Shown in pieces: positions 1 through 5,478 of a DNA stretch of 6,210 bases (positions are counted from its first letter, which is position 1; the number at the start of each line of letters is the position of its first letter). A program made the position numbers and the translations under genes. Where the stretch lies: contig JAEYVB010000052.1 of NCBI GenBank assembly GCA_023429345.1, positions 1 to 6,210 of the forward strand, in the 5' to 3' direction. Source of the stretch: Planctomycetota bacterium. Its GTDB lineage: Bacteria > Planctomycetota > Phycisphaerae > Phycisphaerales > UBA1924. The notes below the pieces were generated by a model. That model did not search any database. It was given only the letters and a program-made list of their open reading frames with translations, and was not told the origin of the DNA.

Positions 1-801
1 GGCGAAGACGGCGGGGATGGAGTCCACGGCGAAGACGAGGTCGGTGGCCTCGACCATCACCAGCGCGAGCAGCATCGGCGTCGCGTGCAGGACCCCGTCG
101 ATCCTCGCGAAGAAGCGCTGCCCGTGGTAGCCGGGGGTCACCGGGATAACGCGGCGGACCAGGCGGATCACCGGGTTGTCCGCGATGTCGGAGGCGTGCT
201 TGACCAGCGCCATGCGCACGGCGGTGCCGACGAGGAAGAGCCCGAAGATGATGAGGATCCAGCTGGAGCGCAGGATCAGCTCGGCGCCGACGGCGATGAG
301 GATGCCCCGCATCACCAGCGCGCCCAGGATGCCCCAGAAGAGCAGGCGGTGCTGGTACTTCGGCGGCACCGCGAAGTAGCCGAAGATCACCGCGATGACG
401 AAGATGTTGTCCATCGCGAGCGACTTCTCGACGACGTACGCGGCGAGGTATTGCTGGAGCGCTGCCGCCCCGCCGACGACGCCCGTCACGATCGCCGGCT
501 CGCCCGCAGCGCCGCCGGAATACATCGGCGTCTTGAGGCCCAGGCCCAGCCAGTGGTGCTCGTAGGCGAAGTAGACGAACGCGCCGAATGCAAGCCCGCA
601 GGTGACCCAGACCCCTGACCAGGCAAGCGCCTCCCGGAAGGAGACCTCGTGGGCCTCGCGGTGAAAGACGCCCAGATCGAGGGCCAGGAATCCCATCACC
701 AGCAGCAGGAAGCCCGCGTAGGCCCAGGCCTTGGGGCTGATGCCGGCGAGACCGAGTTCGGAAAGCAAGAGCGGCAGTTCGGCGAGCTGGAGCAAACGCA
801 C
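1..801 (-). CDS. TerC family integral membrane protein, partial (C-terminus beyond window)
   Basis: The minus strand reads continuously from about 801 to the left edge (about 267 codons) with no stop, so the C-terminus is missing. Recognisable TerC-family landmarks appear in order. A first membrane segment ends in LALDLGVFHR, a second follows around GVWVTCGLAFGAFVYFAY, and then come the acidic in-membrane motif LAMDNIFVIAVIF, the family stretch KYQHRLLFWGILGALVMRG, and near the edge EATDLVFAVDSIPAVFA. The family (TerC/Alx/YkoY-like) is linked to metal-ion, especially manganese, homeostasis or tellurite resistance in other bacteria. The conserved membrane aspartates seen here fit cation handling, but the substrate cannot be read from sequence. 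No in-frame ATG lies near the expected N-terminus. GTG at 801 is used, and TTG at 795 (preceded by GAGGTG) is an alternative. The frame stays open further upstream, but that part looks non-coding. Nothing next to it points to a metal-resistance operon. Confidence 0.9.
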   Translation of the reverse strand, partial: MRLLQLAELPLLLSELGLAGISPKAWAYAGFLLLVMGFLALDLGVFHREAHEVSFREALAWSGVWVTCGLAFGAFVYFAYEHHWLGLGLKTPMYSGGAAGEPAIVTGVVGGAAALQQYLAAYVVEKSLAMDNIFVIAVIFGYFAVPPKYQHRLLFWGILGALVMRGILIAVGAELILRSSWILIIFGLFLVGTAVRMALVKHASDIADNPVIRLVRRVIPVTPGYHGQRFFARIDGVLHATPMLLALVMVEATDLVFAVDSIPAVFA

Positions 802-1010
802 CTCACGGCGGGCCCGGAGCCCGCATCTGCGTGATGGTCTTGCCCCGCGGCCGTTTCCGCGTGCGGAGGGCGGGGGCGGTCTGCCCCGTGCTGACGCCTT
901 CCGCGACCCGCTTCGCTCTCGCGGGCGGCTACTCCCCAGGAAGCAGCGGACAAGCGTAACCCCCGCGGGGTGCGGATCAAGCGGGCCGGTCGCGATTCAC
1001 CCAGAGGACG
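802..1010. other. Intergenic gap between the aldehyde dehydrogenase and TerC genes
   Basis: This is 209 bp between two genes that both run leftward. I see no coding pattern and no clear promoter. Two short dyads are present: CCGCGA/TCGCGG (901-906 and 919-924, 12-nt loop) and a small ACCCC/GGGGT hairpin (959-963 and 967-971). Neither is followed by a T-run on the minus strand, so neither is a convincing intrinsic terminator. Whether the TerC gene has its own promoter or is read through from the dehydrogenase cannot be decided. Confidence 0.4.
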
Positions 1011-2771
1011 CTAGGGAGCGGCCGGCTCGGCCTTGCGGGAGGGCGGGGCCTCGGTCCACTCGCCGTTCACCAGCCGGCGGATCTTCAGCGGGTTGGCGCT
1101 GCGCAGCTCCGGCGGCAGGAAGGAGTCCGGCACGTTCTGGTAGGCCACGGGGCGGGCCCACCGCCTGATCGCCGAGGGCCCCACCGCGGATGTGTGCGGC
1201 TGGTTGGTTGCGGGGTAGGGGCCGCCGTGCACCATGGCCGGGACCACCTCGACGCCGGTCGGCACGCCGTTGAAGATGATCCGCCCGACGCGCTGCTCGA
1301 GGATCGACTGGATGCGCCGGGCCAGCAGCCCGTCGGCCGCCCCCGCCCAGATGGTGCCGGTGAGGCTGCCCTGGATGCTGGCCGCGGCGGCCGCGAGCTG
1401 CTCGTCATCGTCGCAGATGATGAGGATGGCGGCCGGGCCGAAGACTTCGTCGTGGAGTGCGGGGTTCTTGCGGAAGGTCTCGAAGGTGGTACGGAAGAGG
1501 ACGGCGGAGCTGCGGATGGGCGTGCCCGGCTCGTACACATCCGTGGCGGCCTCACGGTGCCCGGCCTGGGGAGACCCGCCGCGGACCTCGACGCCCGGCA
1601 CCGCCGCCACCTCGCCGACGCGGCGGGAGAAGTTGGCGCGGGTGCGGTGGCTCAGCATGGCCTGGGGCACGAGCGCATCGAGCGCCTTGACCATCGCCTT
1701 CATCAGTGTGTCGGCGCCGGGCCCGCGGGGCGCGAAGATGAGCCCGGGGCAGGTGCACATCTGGCCGTGGCTGGCGGTCATGGAGTTGACGAGCCGCTCG
1801 GCGATGGCGCCCGCCTGCGATTCGAGCGCCGAGGGGAGCGTGAACACGGGGTTGGTGCTGCCCATCTCCGCGAAAACCGGGATGGGGTCGGGCCGGTCGG
1901 CCGCGAGGCGGGCCAGGGCCATCCCGCCGCCGACAGAGCCCGTGAAGCCGACCGCGCGAATGGCCGGGTGCCTCACGAGGTGCTGACCGATGTCCATCTC
2001 CCGCGCCCCGCCCGCGTGGAGGAAGGAGAACGTTCCGGGGTCCCACCGGAGGGTGTCGATCGCGTGCGCGACCGCGTGGGCCACCAGCTCGCCGGTGCCC
2101 GGGTGCGCGGGATGCCCCTTCACGACGACGGGGCAGCCCGCGGCCAGCGCGGATGCGGTGTCGCCCCCGGCCGTCGAGTAGGCGAGGGGGAAGTTGCCCG
2201 CGCCGAAGACCGCGACGGGCCCGAGAGGCCTCAGCATGCGGCGGATGTCGGGCCTGGGCGTAGGGCGGCGCGAGGCCTGGCCGGTATCGATCGCGGCCTC
2301 GACCCAGGAGCCCTCGCTCACGACCCCGGCGAACAGGCGGAGCGTGCCGACGGTGCGCTCGCGCTCGGAGACGAGCCGCGCGGGACCAAGCCCCGTCTCG
2401 TCGGAGGCCACGGCGAGGAGGTGCTCACCGAGGTCCATGATGGAATCGGCGATGGCTTCGAGGAGCGCAGCGCGGTCGGCAGCGCTCCGCTCGCCCATGG
2501 CGTGGAAGGCGTTCCACGCGGCCCAGGCGGCGGTGTCCACCTCGTCGAGCGTGGCCGCGAGATACATGGTGGGGAGCCTGTCGCCGGAATGCGGGTCGAC
2601 CGAGTAGAACTTCGACTCCGCCGGGACCAGGGGCGAGGCGGGGGAGGAGGTGGTTGCGCCCGCCACAAGGGATCGGCCGCAGGGCCCCGTGGGGGGCCAG
2701 GCCGACGGGGTGCGTGTAGAAGCAGGTTGGGGCATCGGTGGATTATCGGCAGGCGGGGGCCGGGGCGTCAT
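1011..2771 (-). CDS. Aldehyde dehydrogenase (NADP+), alpha-ketoglutaric semialdehyde / 2,5-dioxovalerate dehydrogenase group
   Basis: This 586-residue protein is a full-length ALDH-superfamily enzyme. Its signatures match the KGSADH branch, which oxidises 2,5-dioxovalerate (or a similar aldehyde) to 2-oxoglutarate with NAD(P)+ in sugar-acid, pentose or hydroxyproline breakdown. Visible elements are PLGPVAVFGAGNFPLA (catalytic Asn at about 193), VVVKGHPAHPG (cofactor Lys at about 218), GFTGSVGGG (about 275-283), FAEMGSTNP (catalytic Glu at about 302), GQMCTCPG (nucleophile Cys at about 339), DEVFGP (about 441-446), and the C-terminal FNGVPTGVEV and HGGPYPAT blocks followed by SAIRRWARPV, typical of this branch. 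The ATG at 2771 is chosen because GGGGTGAG lies 5 nt upstream. A second in-frame ATG at 2735 has no such site. The first 50 or so residues are proline/serine-rich and precede the normal family start. No sugar-acid pathway genes are adjacent, so the real substrate is open. Confidence 0.92.
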   Translation of the reverse strand: MTPRPPPADNPPMPQPASTRTPSAWPPTGPCGRSLVAGATTSSPASPLVPAESKFYSVDPHSGDRLPTMYLAATLDEVDTAAWAAWNAFHAMGERSAADRAALLEAIADSIMDLGEHLLAVASDETGLGPARLVSERERTVGTLRLFAGVVSEGSWVEAAIDTGQASRRPTPRPDIRRMLRPLGPVAVFGAGNFPLAYSTAGGDTASALAAGCPVVVKGHPAHPGTGELVAHAVAHAIDTLRWDPGTFSFLHAGGAREMDIGQHLVRHPAIRAVGFTGSVGGGMALARLAADRPDPIPVFAEMGSTNPVFTLPSALESQAGAIAERLVNSMTASHGQMCTCPGLIFAPRGPGADTLMKAMVKALDALVPQAMLSHRTRANFSRRVGEVAAVPGVEVRGGSPQAGHREAATDVYEPGTPIRSSAVLFRTTFETFRKNPALHDEVFGPAAILIICDDDEQLAAAAASIQGSLTGTIWAGAADGLLARRIQSILEQRVGRIIFNGVPTGVEVVPAMVHGGPYPATNQPHTSAVGPSAIRRWARPVAYQNVPDSFLPPELRSANPLKIRRLVNGEWTEAPPSRKAEPAAP

Positions 2772-2818
2772 GGGGGCTCACCCCGCATACTCCCGCGGGT
2801 GTTTGTATTCTGTCGGTC
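2772..2818. promoter_or_regulatory. Compact divergent promoter region with possible leaderless start for the ComM/YifB-like gene
   Basis: Only 47 bp separate the two divergent start codons. On the plus strand a TATTCT hexamer (2806-2811) lies 7 nt before the ATG at 2819, and no Shine-Dalgarno sequence is visible in front of that ATG. This spacing would put transcription initiation at or next to the A of the start codon, as in leaderless transcripts. A convincing -35 box is not seen. On the minus strand GGGGTGAG (2777-2784) serves as ribosome-binding site for the dehydrogenase. A small dyad, CCCGC/GCGGG (2782-2786 and 2795-2799), sits in the middle and could be an operator or chance in GC-rich DNA. 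Confidence 0.4.
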
Positions 2819-4420
2819 ATGCTTGCCCGCGTGCAGTCGTATTTGCTCCAGGGGATCGACGCCCTCCCGTGCGAGGTCGAGGTCGACTTCGACCTCGAGG
2901 ACGGCCCGGGAACGCAGCCGCGGCACACCGTCGTCGGGCTCCCCGATGCGGCGGTGAAGGAATCGGTCGAGCGGGTGAAGTCGGCGCTCGCCAACAGCGG
3001 GTACTTCTTCCCCACCGGGCGGACGCTGATCAACCTGGCGCCGGCAGATGTGCGCAAAGAAGGGCCGCTGTACGACCTGCCCATCGCTGTAGCCCTCCTG
3101 GTCACGCAAGGGATCGTCGGCGACACCGGGGGAAGGCCGGCGCCGCGCGGCGGCGTGCCGCGGAGCGGAAAGCTCTCGGAACCCGGCGAAGCCGTGAGCG
3201 AGCCGCTCGACCTTCGCACCTACCTCTTCGCCGGAGAGCTGGCTCTGGACGGGCGGGTGCGGGCGGTGAAAGGTGCGATCGCGATGGCCTCGCTGGCCGC
3301 GGCCTCCGGCTACCGCGGCGTCATCGTGCCCGCGGAGAACGCCGCCGAGGCCGCGGTGGTGCCGGGCGTCGAGGTGCTGGGAGTCCGGACGCTCGCCGAG
3401 GTGGTCGGCCTGCTCAAGGGCGAGATCGAGCCGCGGCCGGAGCCCACCCCGGACATCGACAGCCTCCTGCGCACGGCGACCGCGCCGATCGACTTCGCCG
3501 AAGTCCGCGGGCAGGAGGCGGTGAAGCGGGCGATCGTCGTCGCGGCCGCGGGCTCGCACAACCTGCTCATGCTCGGCCCCGCCGGGACCGGCAAGTCCAT
3601 GATGGCCAAGGCGCTCCCGGGCGTCCTGCCGCCGCTCACCGCCGCCGAGGCCATCGAGATCACGCGCATCTACTCCGCCGCGGGGTGCCTCCCCGTCGGG
3701 CAGGGGCTGATCACCACGCGCCCGGTCCGCTCGCCGCACCACACCGCCTCAGCGCCGGCGGTGGTGGGGGGCGGGGCGGTGCCGCGCCCGGGGGAGATCT
3801 CCCTGGCGCACCGGGGCGTGCTGTTCCTCGACGAGCTCCCGGAGTTCCCACGCCCCGTGCTCGAGACGCTGCGGCAGCCGATGGAGGACCACGTGGTGAC
3901 GATCGCCCGCTCGCACTCGGCGGTGCGCTTCCCCGCGAGCTTCATGCTGGTCGCGGCCATGAACCCGACGCCCAAGGGCGACATGCCCGCGGGCGAGGTC
4001 GGCCGGCGCGACATGGAACGCTACCTGGCGAAGATCTCCGGGCCCCTCCTGGACCGCATCGACATCCACATCGAGGCGCCGGCGGTGCCGTGGAAGCAGC
4101 TTTCTTCAGCGCCGATCGGCACGAGCACGAGGGACATGCGCGAGCAGGTCTTCCGGGCCCGCGAGAAGCAGCTGCAGCGGCAGGACGGCATCCCCAACGG
4201 CCGGCTCAGCGGCAAGCAACTCGACAAGTGGTGCGCCATGGAAGAATCCGCCCGCGCGCTCCTGGGCCAGGCCATGACCGAGATGGGGCTCAGCGCGCGG
4301 GCCTACGACAAGATCCGGCGCGTGGCGAGGACGATCGCCGACCTCGAGGGGGCGGAGACCGTCGGGGTGGCGCACGTGTCGGAGGCGGTGGGGTACCGGC
4401 TCCTGGACCGCAAGGTCTGA
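2819..4420 (+). CDS. ComM/YifB-type Mg-chelatase-like AAA+ ATPase
   Basis: This 533-residue protein has the three-part YifB/ComM layout. An N-terminal Lon-protease-like/ChlI domain comes first (from VVGLPDAAVKESVERVKSAL to about residue 190, with YLFAGELALDG). Next is a Mg-chelatase-type AAA+ module with Walker A GPAGTGKS (about 253-260), RPVRSPHHT, GGGAVPRPGEISLAHRGVLF with Walker B LFLDE (about 335-339), and GPLLDRIDI (about 408-416). A C-terminal Mg_chelatase_C domain (SARAYDKIRRVARTIADLEG, about 492-511) ends it. Proteobacterial ComM is a hexameric helicase that promotes branch migration during natural transformation. The role in this lineage is inferred by homology only. ATG 2819 is chosen because homologues begin just before the SYLLQGID-type motif; an upstream in-frame ATG at 2738 would overlap the divergent gene and add unrelated sequence. 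A polar insert occupies about residues 100-130. The loop after the sensor motif reads NPTPKGD, without the cysteines of the NPCPCG form. Confidence 0.93.
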   Translation: MLARVQSYLLQGIDALPCEVEVDFDLEDGPGTQPRHTVVGLPDAAVKESVERVKSALANSGYFFPTGRTLINLAPADVRKEGPLYDLPIAVALLVTQGIVGDTGGRPAPRGGVPRSGKLSEPGEAVSEPLDLRTYLFAGELALDGRVRAVKGAIAMASLAAASGYRGVIVPAENAAEAAVVPGVEVLGVRTLAEVVGLLKGEIEPRPEPTPDIDSLLRTATAPIDFAEVRGQEAVKRAIVVAAAGSHNLLMLGPAGTGKSMMAKALPGVLPPLTAAEAIEITRIYSAAGCLPVGQGLITTRPVRSPHHTASAPAVVGGGAVPRPGEISLAHRGVLFLDELPEFPRPVLETLRQPMEDHVVTIARSHSAVRFPASFMLVAAMNPTPKGDMPAGEVGRRDMERYLAKISGPLLDRIDIHIEAPAVPWKQLSSAPIGTSTRDMREQVFRAREKQLQRQDGIPNGRLSGKQLDKWCAMEESARALLGQAMTEMGLSARAYDKIRRVARTIADLEGAETVGVAHVSEAVGYRLLDRKV

Positions 4421-4421
4421 A

Positions 4422-4465
4422 CGCGCGGCCCCGCGCGGGGTTCGGGCGGAGGACCCGCCCGAACC
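4422..4465. terminator. Hairpin pair between convergent genes, possible bidirectional terminator without T-tract
   Basis: Immediately after the ComM/YifB-like stop there is a perfect 11-bp inverted repeat, GGTTCGGGCGG (4439-4449) and CCGCCCGAACC (4455-4465), with a 5-nt loop. Just before it, CGCGCG repeats (4422-4427 and 4432-4437) could form a smaller stem. The position between two convergent genes suits transcription termination in both directions. Neither strand has a T-run after the stem, so this is not a canonical intrinsic terminator. It may act with Rho, as an RNA 3'-end stabiliser, or as a T-less terminator. Confidence 0.5.
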
Positions 4466-4490
4466 TGCCGCTCTGATTCCTGAATCTCGC

Positions 4491-5099
4491 TCAGCGGCGA
4501 CGGCGAAGCGCCATCACGCCACCGAAGCCCAGAAGTGCGGCCGTGCTCGGGGCGGGTACGACAAACTCGATGCTCCAGCCGCCGGTGATTTCGCCCGTAT
4601 CGCTGCCGGTGTCGTCCGCGACAAAGAGGCTCCAATCACCATTGCCGCTGGTGCCGAAAAAAGCGGCGAGCGAATCGCCATGGGGCCCGACAGGCGCGGG
4701 GGCGGGCATCACATCGCCAGCGACATAGTTGGATGGGAGGTAGGTCCCGCCGAGAATCTGGGCGTTGTCGGGGAGGAAGTCAGCCGCGCCCTGATTGAAT
4801 GCGAGCGTCAGGTCGATGAGGTCGAACGAGCTGCCCGCGTCGGACATCAGCATCACGTTCTGCCCGCCGGGCCCGACCAGCAGGATGTCCACGTCGTCGG
4901 GCCACGTGTGGTTCACACCGTGGAGCGTCACCGTCATGTCGACGATGGTTCCGCCAAGACCGGCAACGCTGATCGTTGACGGATACAGTGGCGACGGGCC
5001 CGAGCTGGGGATACCGATGGGGGCCGCGTTGCTGAAGGTCTGCCCGAACGCAGCGCCGGCAGCGACCAGCAGCGAGGCCAAAGTAGCGACCGTCTTCAT
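4491..5099 (-). CDS. PEP-CTERM sorted secreted protein with proprotein-convertase-P-like domain
   Basis: This 202-residue protein has a clear signal peptide (MKTVATLASLLVAAGAAFG, probable cleavage before Q20) and a C-terminal sorting tail: VPAPST (about 181-186), a hydrophobic stretch to about 198, then RRRR. That tail is the PEP-CTERM signal, normally processed by an exosortase during export to the cell surface or matrix. No exosortase gene is in the window. The middle (about 45-180) reads like a beta-rich P/homo-B domain: TVTLHGVNHTWPDDVDILLVGPGG, NVMLMSDAG, GDSLAAFFGTSGNGDWSLFVADD and GEITGGWSIEF. In subtilisin-like proteases such a domain follows the catalytic domain, but here no protease is present, so a structural or calcium-linked surface role is possible but unproven. 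ATG 5099 is chosen because GAGGGAGAGAC directly precedes it and the signal peptide begins there; the longer open frame upstream has no such features. The mature protein has no cysteine. Confidence 0.85.
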   Translation of the reverse strand: MKTVATLASLLVAAGAAFGQTFSNAAPIGIPSSGPSPLYPSTISVAGLGGTIVDMTVTLHGVNHTWPDDVDILLVGPGGQNVMLMSDAGSSFDLIDLTLAFNQGAADFLPDNAQILGGTYLPSNYVAGDVMPAPAPVGPHGDSLAAFFGTSGNGDWSLFVADDTGSDTGEITGGWSIEFVVPAPSTAALLGFGGVMALRRRR

Positions 5100-5151
5100 G
5101 TCTCTCCCTCTCTCTTGCCGGGGGCCCACGGGGGCTTCCGCACGGCTCGCG

Positions 5152-5180
5152 AAAAAAAAACGACGGCTCCTCGCCGCCAT
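5152..5180 (-). terminator. Terminator-like hairpin with nine T's, upstream of the PEP-CTERM gene
   Basis: On the minus strand GGCGGC (5178-5173) can pair with GCCGTC (5167-5162) around a 5-nt loop, with one G-U pair, and wobble/A-U pairs extend the base. Nine T's (5160-5152) follow directly. This is the form of an intrinsic terminator. It lies 53 nt before the start codon of the PEP-CTERM gene and reads in the same direction. It therefore either ends a separate small RNA made from 5400-5152 or acts as an attenuator in the leader of that gene. A competing pairing, GGCTC (5185-5181) with GAGCC (5169-5165), would break the terminator stem. Confidence 0.45.
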
Positions 5181-5184
5181 GAGC

Positions 5185-5209
5185 CTGAGGATAACCCATA
5201 GGTCTCTTT
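5185..5209. repeat. Collapsed inverted copy of the efp terminator hairpin
   Basis: Read on the plus strand, this segment has CTGAGGA, then TA, then ACCCATAGGTC, then TCTTT. The efp terminator, read on its own (minus) strand at 5452-5418, has CTGAGGA, an 11-base spacer, ACCCATAGGTC, one extra C, then TCTTT. All 23 shared bases are identical and in the same order. The copy lacks most of the first stem arm, so it cannot fold into the same hairpin. Confidence 0.55.
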
Positions 5210-5280
5210 CCGCAAGGGATTTTGCCCCGTGCCTCCAAGTTTTCTTGCCGCGTTCTGTTCGTTCTCGGTCCCACGAATAT

Positions 5281-5321
5281 GCACCTGCGGGTCCTACATA
5301 CGAGCGCGCGAGGGCAGGTGC
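5281..5321. repeat. 8-bp perfect inverted repeat (GCACCTGC / GCAGGTGC)
   Basis: The arms are 5281-5288 and 5314-5321. The 25-nt loop contains the left arm of the 12-bp repeat at 5298-5309, so the two repeats interlock rather than nest. Confidence 0.7.
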
Positions 5322-5362
5322 GGGCTTGCTGGATCGAGGGGTGTGAGCATGCGCGCTCGTAT
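5298..5362. repeat. 12-bp perfect inverted repeat (ATACGAGCGCGC / GCGCGCTCGTAT)
   Basis: The arms are 5298-5309 and 5351-5362, 41 bp apart. The arms match exactly over 12 bases, including the AT-containing ends, which makes a pure GC-bias explanation weaker. It could be an RNA stem or a pair of protein-binding half-sites. Confidence 0.75.
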
Positions 5363-5410
5363 CGAAGCCCCATGCTCGCCGCCATCGCCGGCGCTTACCT
5401 CCCACCCCCG

Positions 5411-5447
5411 CACAAACAAAGAGGACCTATGGGTCGCATAGGTCCTC
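5411..5447 (-). terminator. Intrinsic terminator of efp
   Basis: A perfect 11-bp stem (GAGGACCTATG at 5421-5431, CATAGGTCCTC at 5437-5447) with a 5-nt loop lies 31 bp after the efp stop codon. On the minus strand it is followed by TTTGTTTGTG (5420-5411). Stem, position and T-rich tail together make a good Rho-independent terminator for the leftward efp transcript. A partial inverted copy is found at 5185-5209. Confidence 0.8.
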
Positions 5448-5478
5448 CTCAGAATCAACCTGTCCCAGCCGCCGCCCG

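Larger units (their letters stand above)
5152..5377 (-). ncRNA. Candidate structured leader or small RNA in the gap between efp and the PEP-CTERM gene
   Basis: The 5100-5410 stretch holds no gene that I can support on either strand. It differs from its surroundings in having several strong inverted repeats. A perfect 12-bp pair (5298-5309 with 5351-5362) and a perfect 8-bp pair (5281-5288 with 5314-5321) interlock, so both together would form an H-type pseudoknot. A 7-bp pair (5345-5351 with 5371-5377) overlaps and competes with them. The segment ends on the minus strand at a terminator-like hairpin with nine T's. I could not match it to any riboswitch or RNA class that I know; I compared GEMM/c-di-GMP and B12-box patterns by eye without success. 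No clear promoter is visible, so the 5' end is arbitrary. Strand and existence of the RNA are inferred from the terminator only. Confidence 0.25.

Noticed and set aside
85..618. Plus-strand 177-codon frame at the left end
   Set aside because: It is antisense to the TerC gene; its Asp/Glu/Arg-rich translation is typical of the complement of a membrane protein gene.
1194..2957. Long plus-strand open frame of 587 codons opposite the aldehyde dehydrogenase
   Set aside because: It is antisense to a gene with unmistakable ALDH motifs, has no family-like sequence, and is the expected by-product of high GC at third positions.
2650..4476. Open plus-strand frame of 608 codons overlapping the ComM/YifB-like gene
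   Set aside because: It is an alternative frame, with Arg/Gly/Ala-rich low-complexity translation and no motifs. The overlapping frame has a complete AAA+ protein.
5160..5260. c-di-GMP (GEMM) or cobalamin riboswitch upstream of the PEP-CTERM gene
   Set aside because: Fragments such as GGGGCAAAA and GAGACCT recall parts of these motifs, but the conserved cores and stem order are not present.
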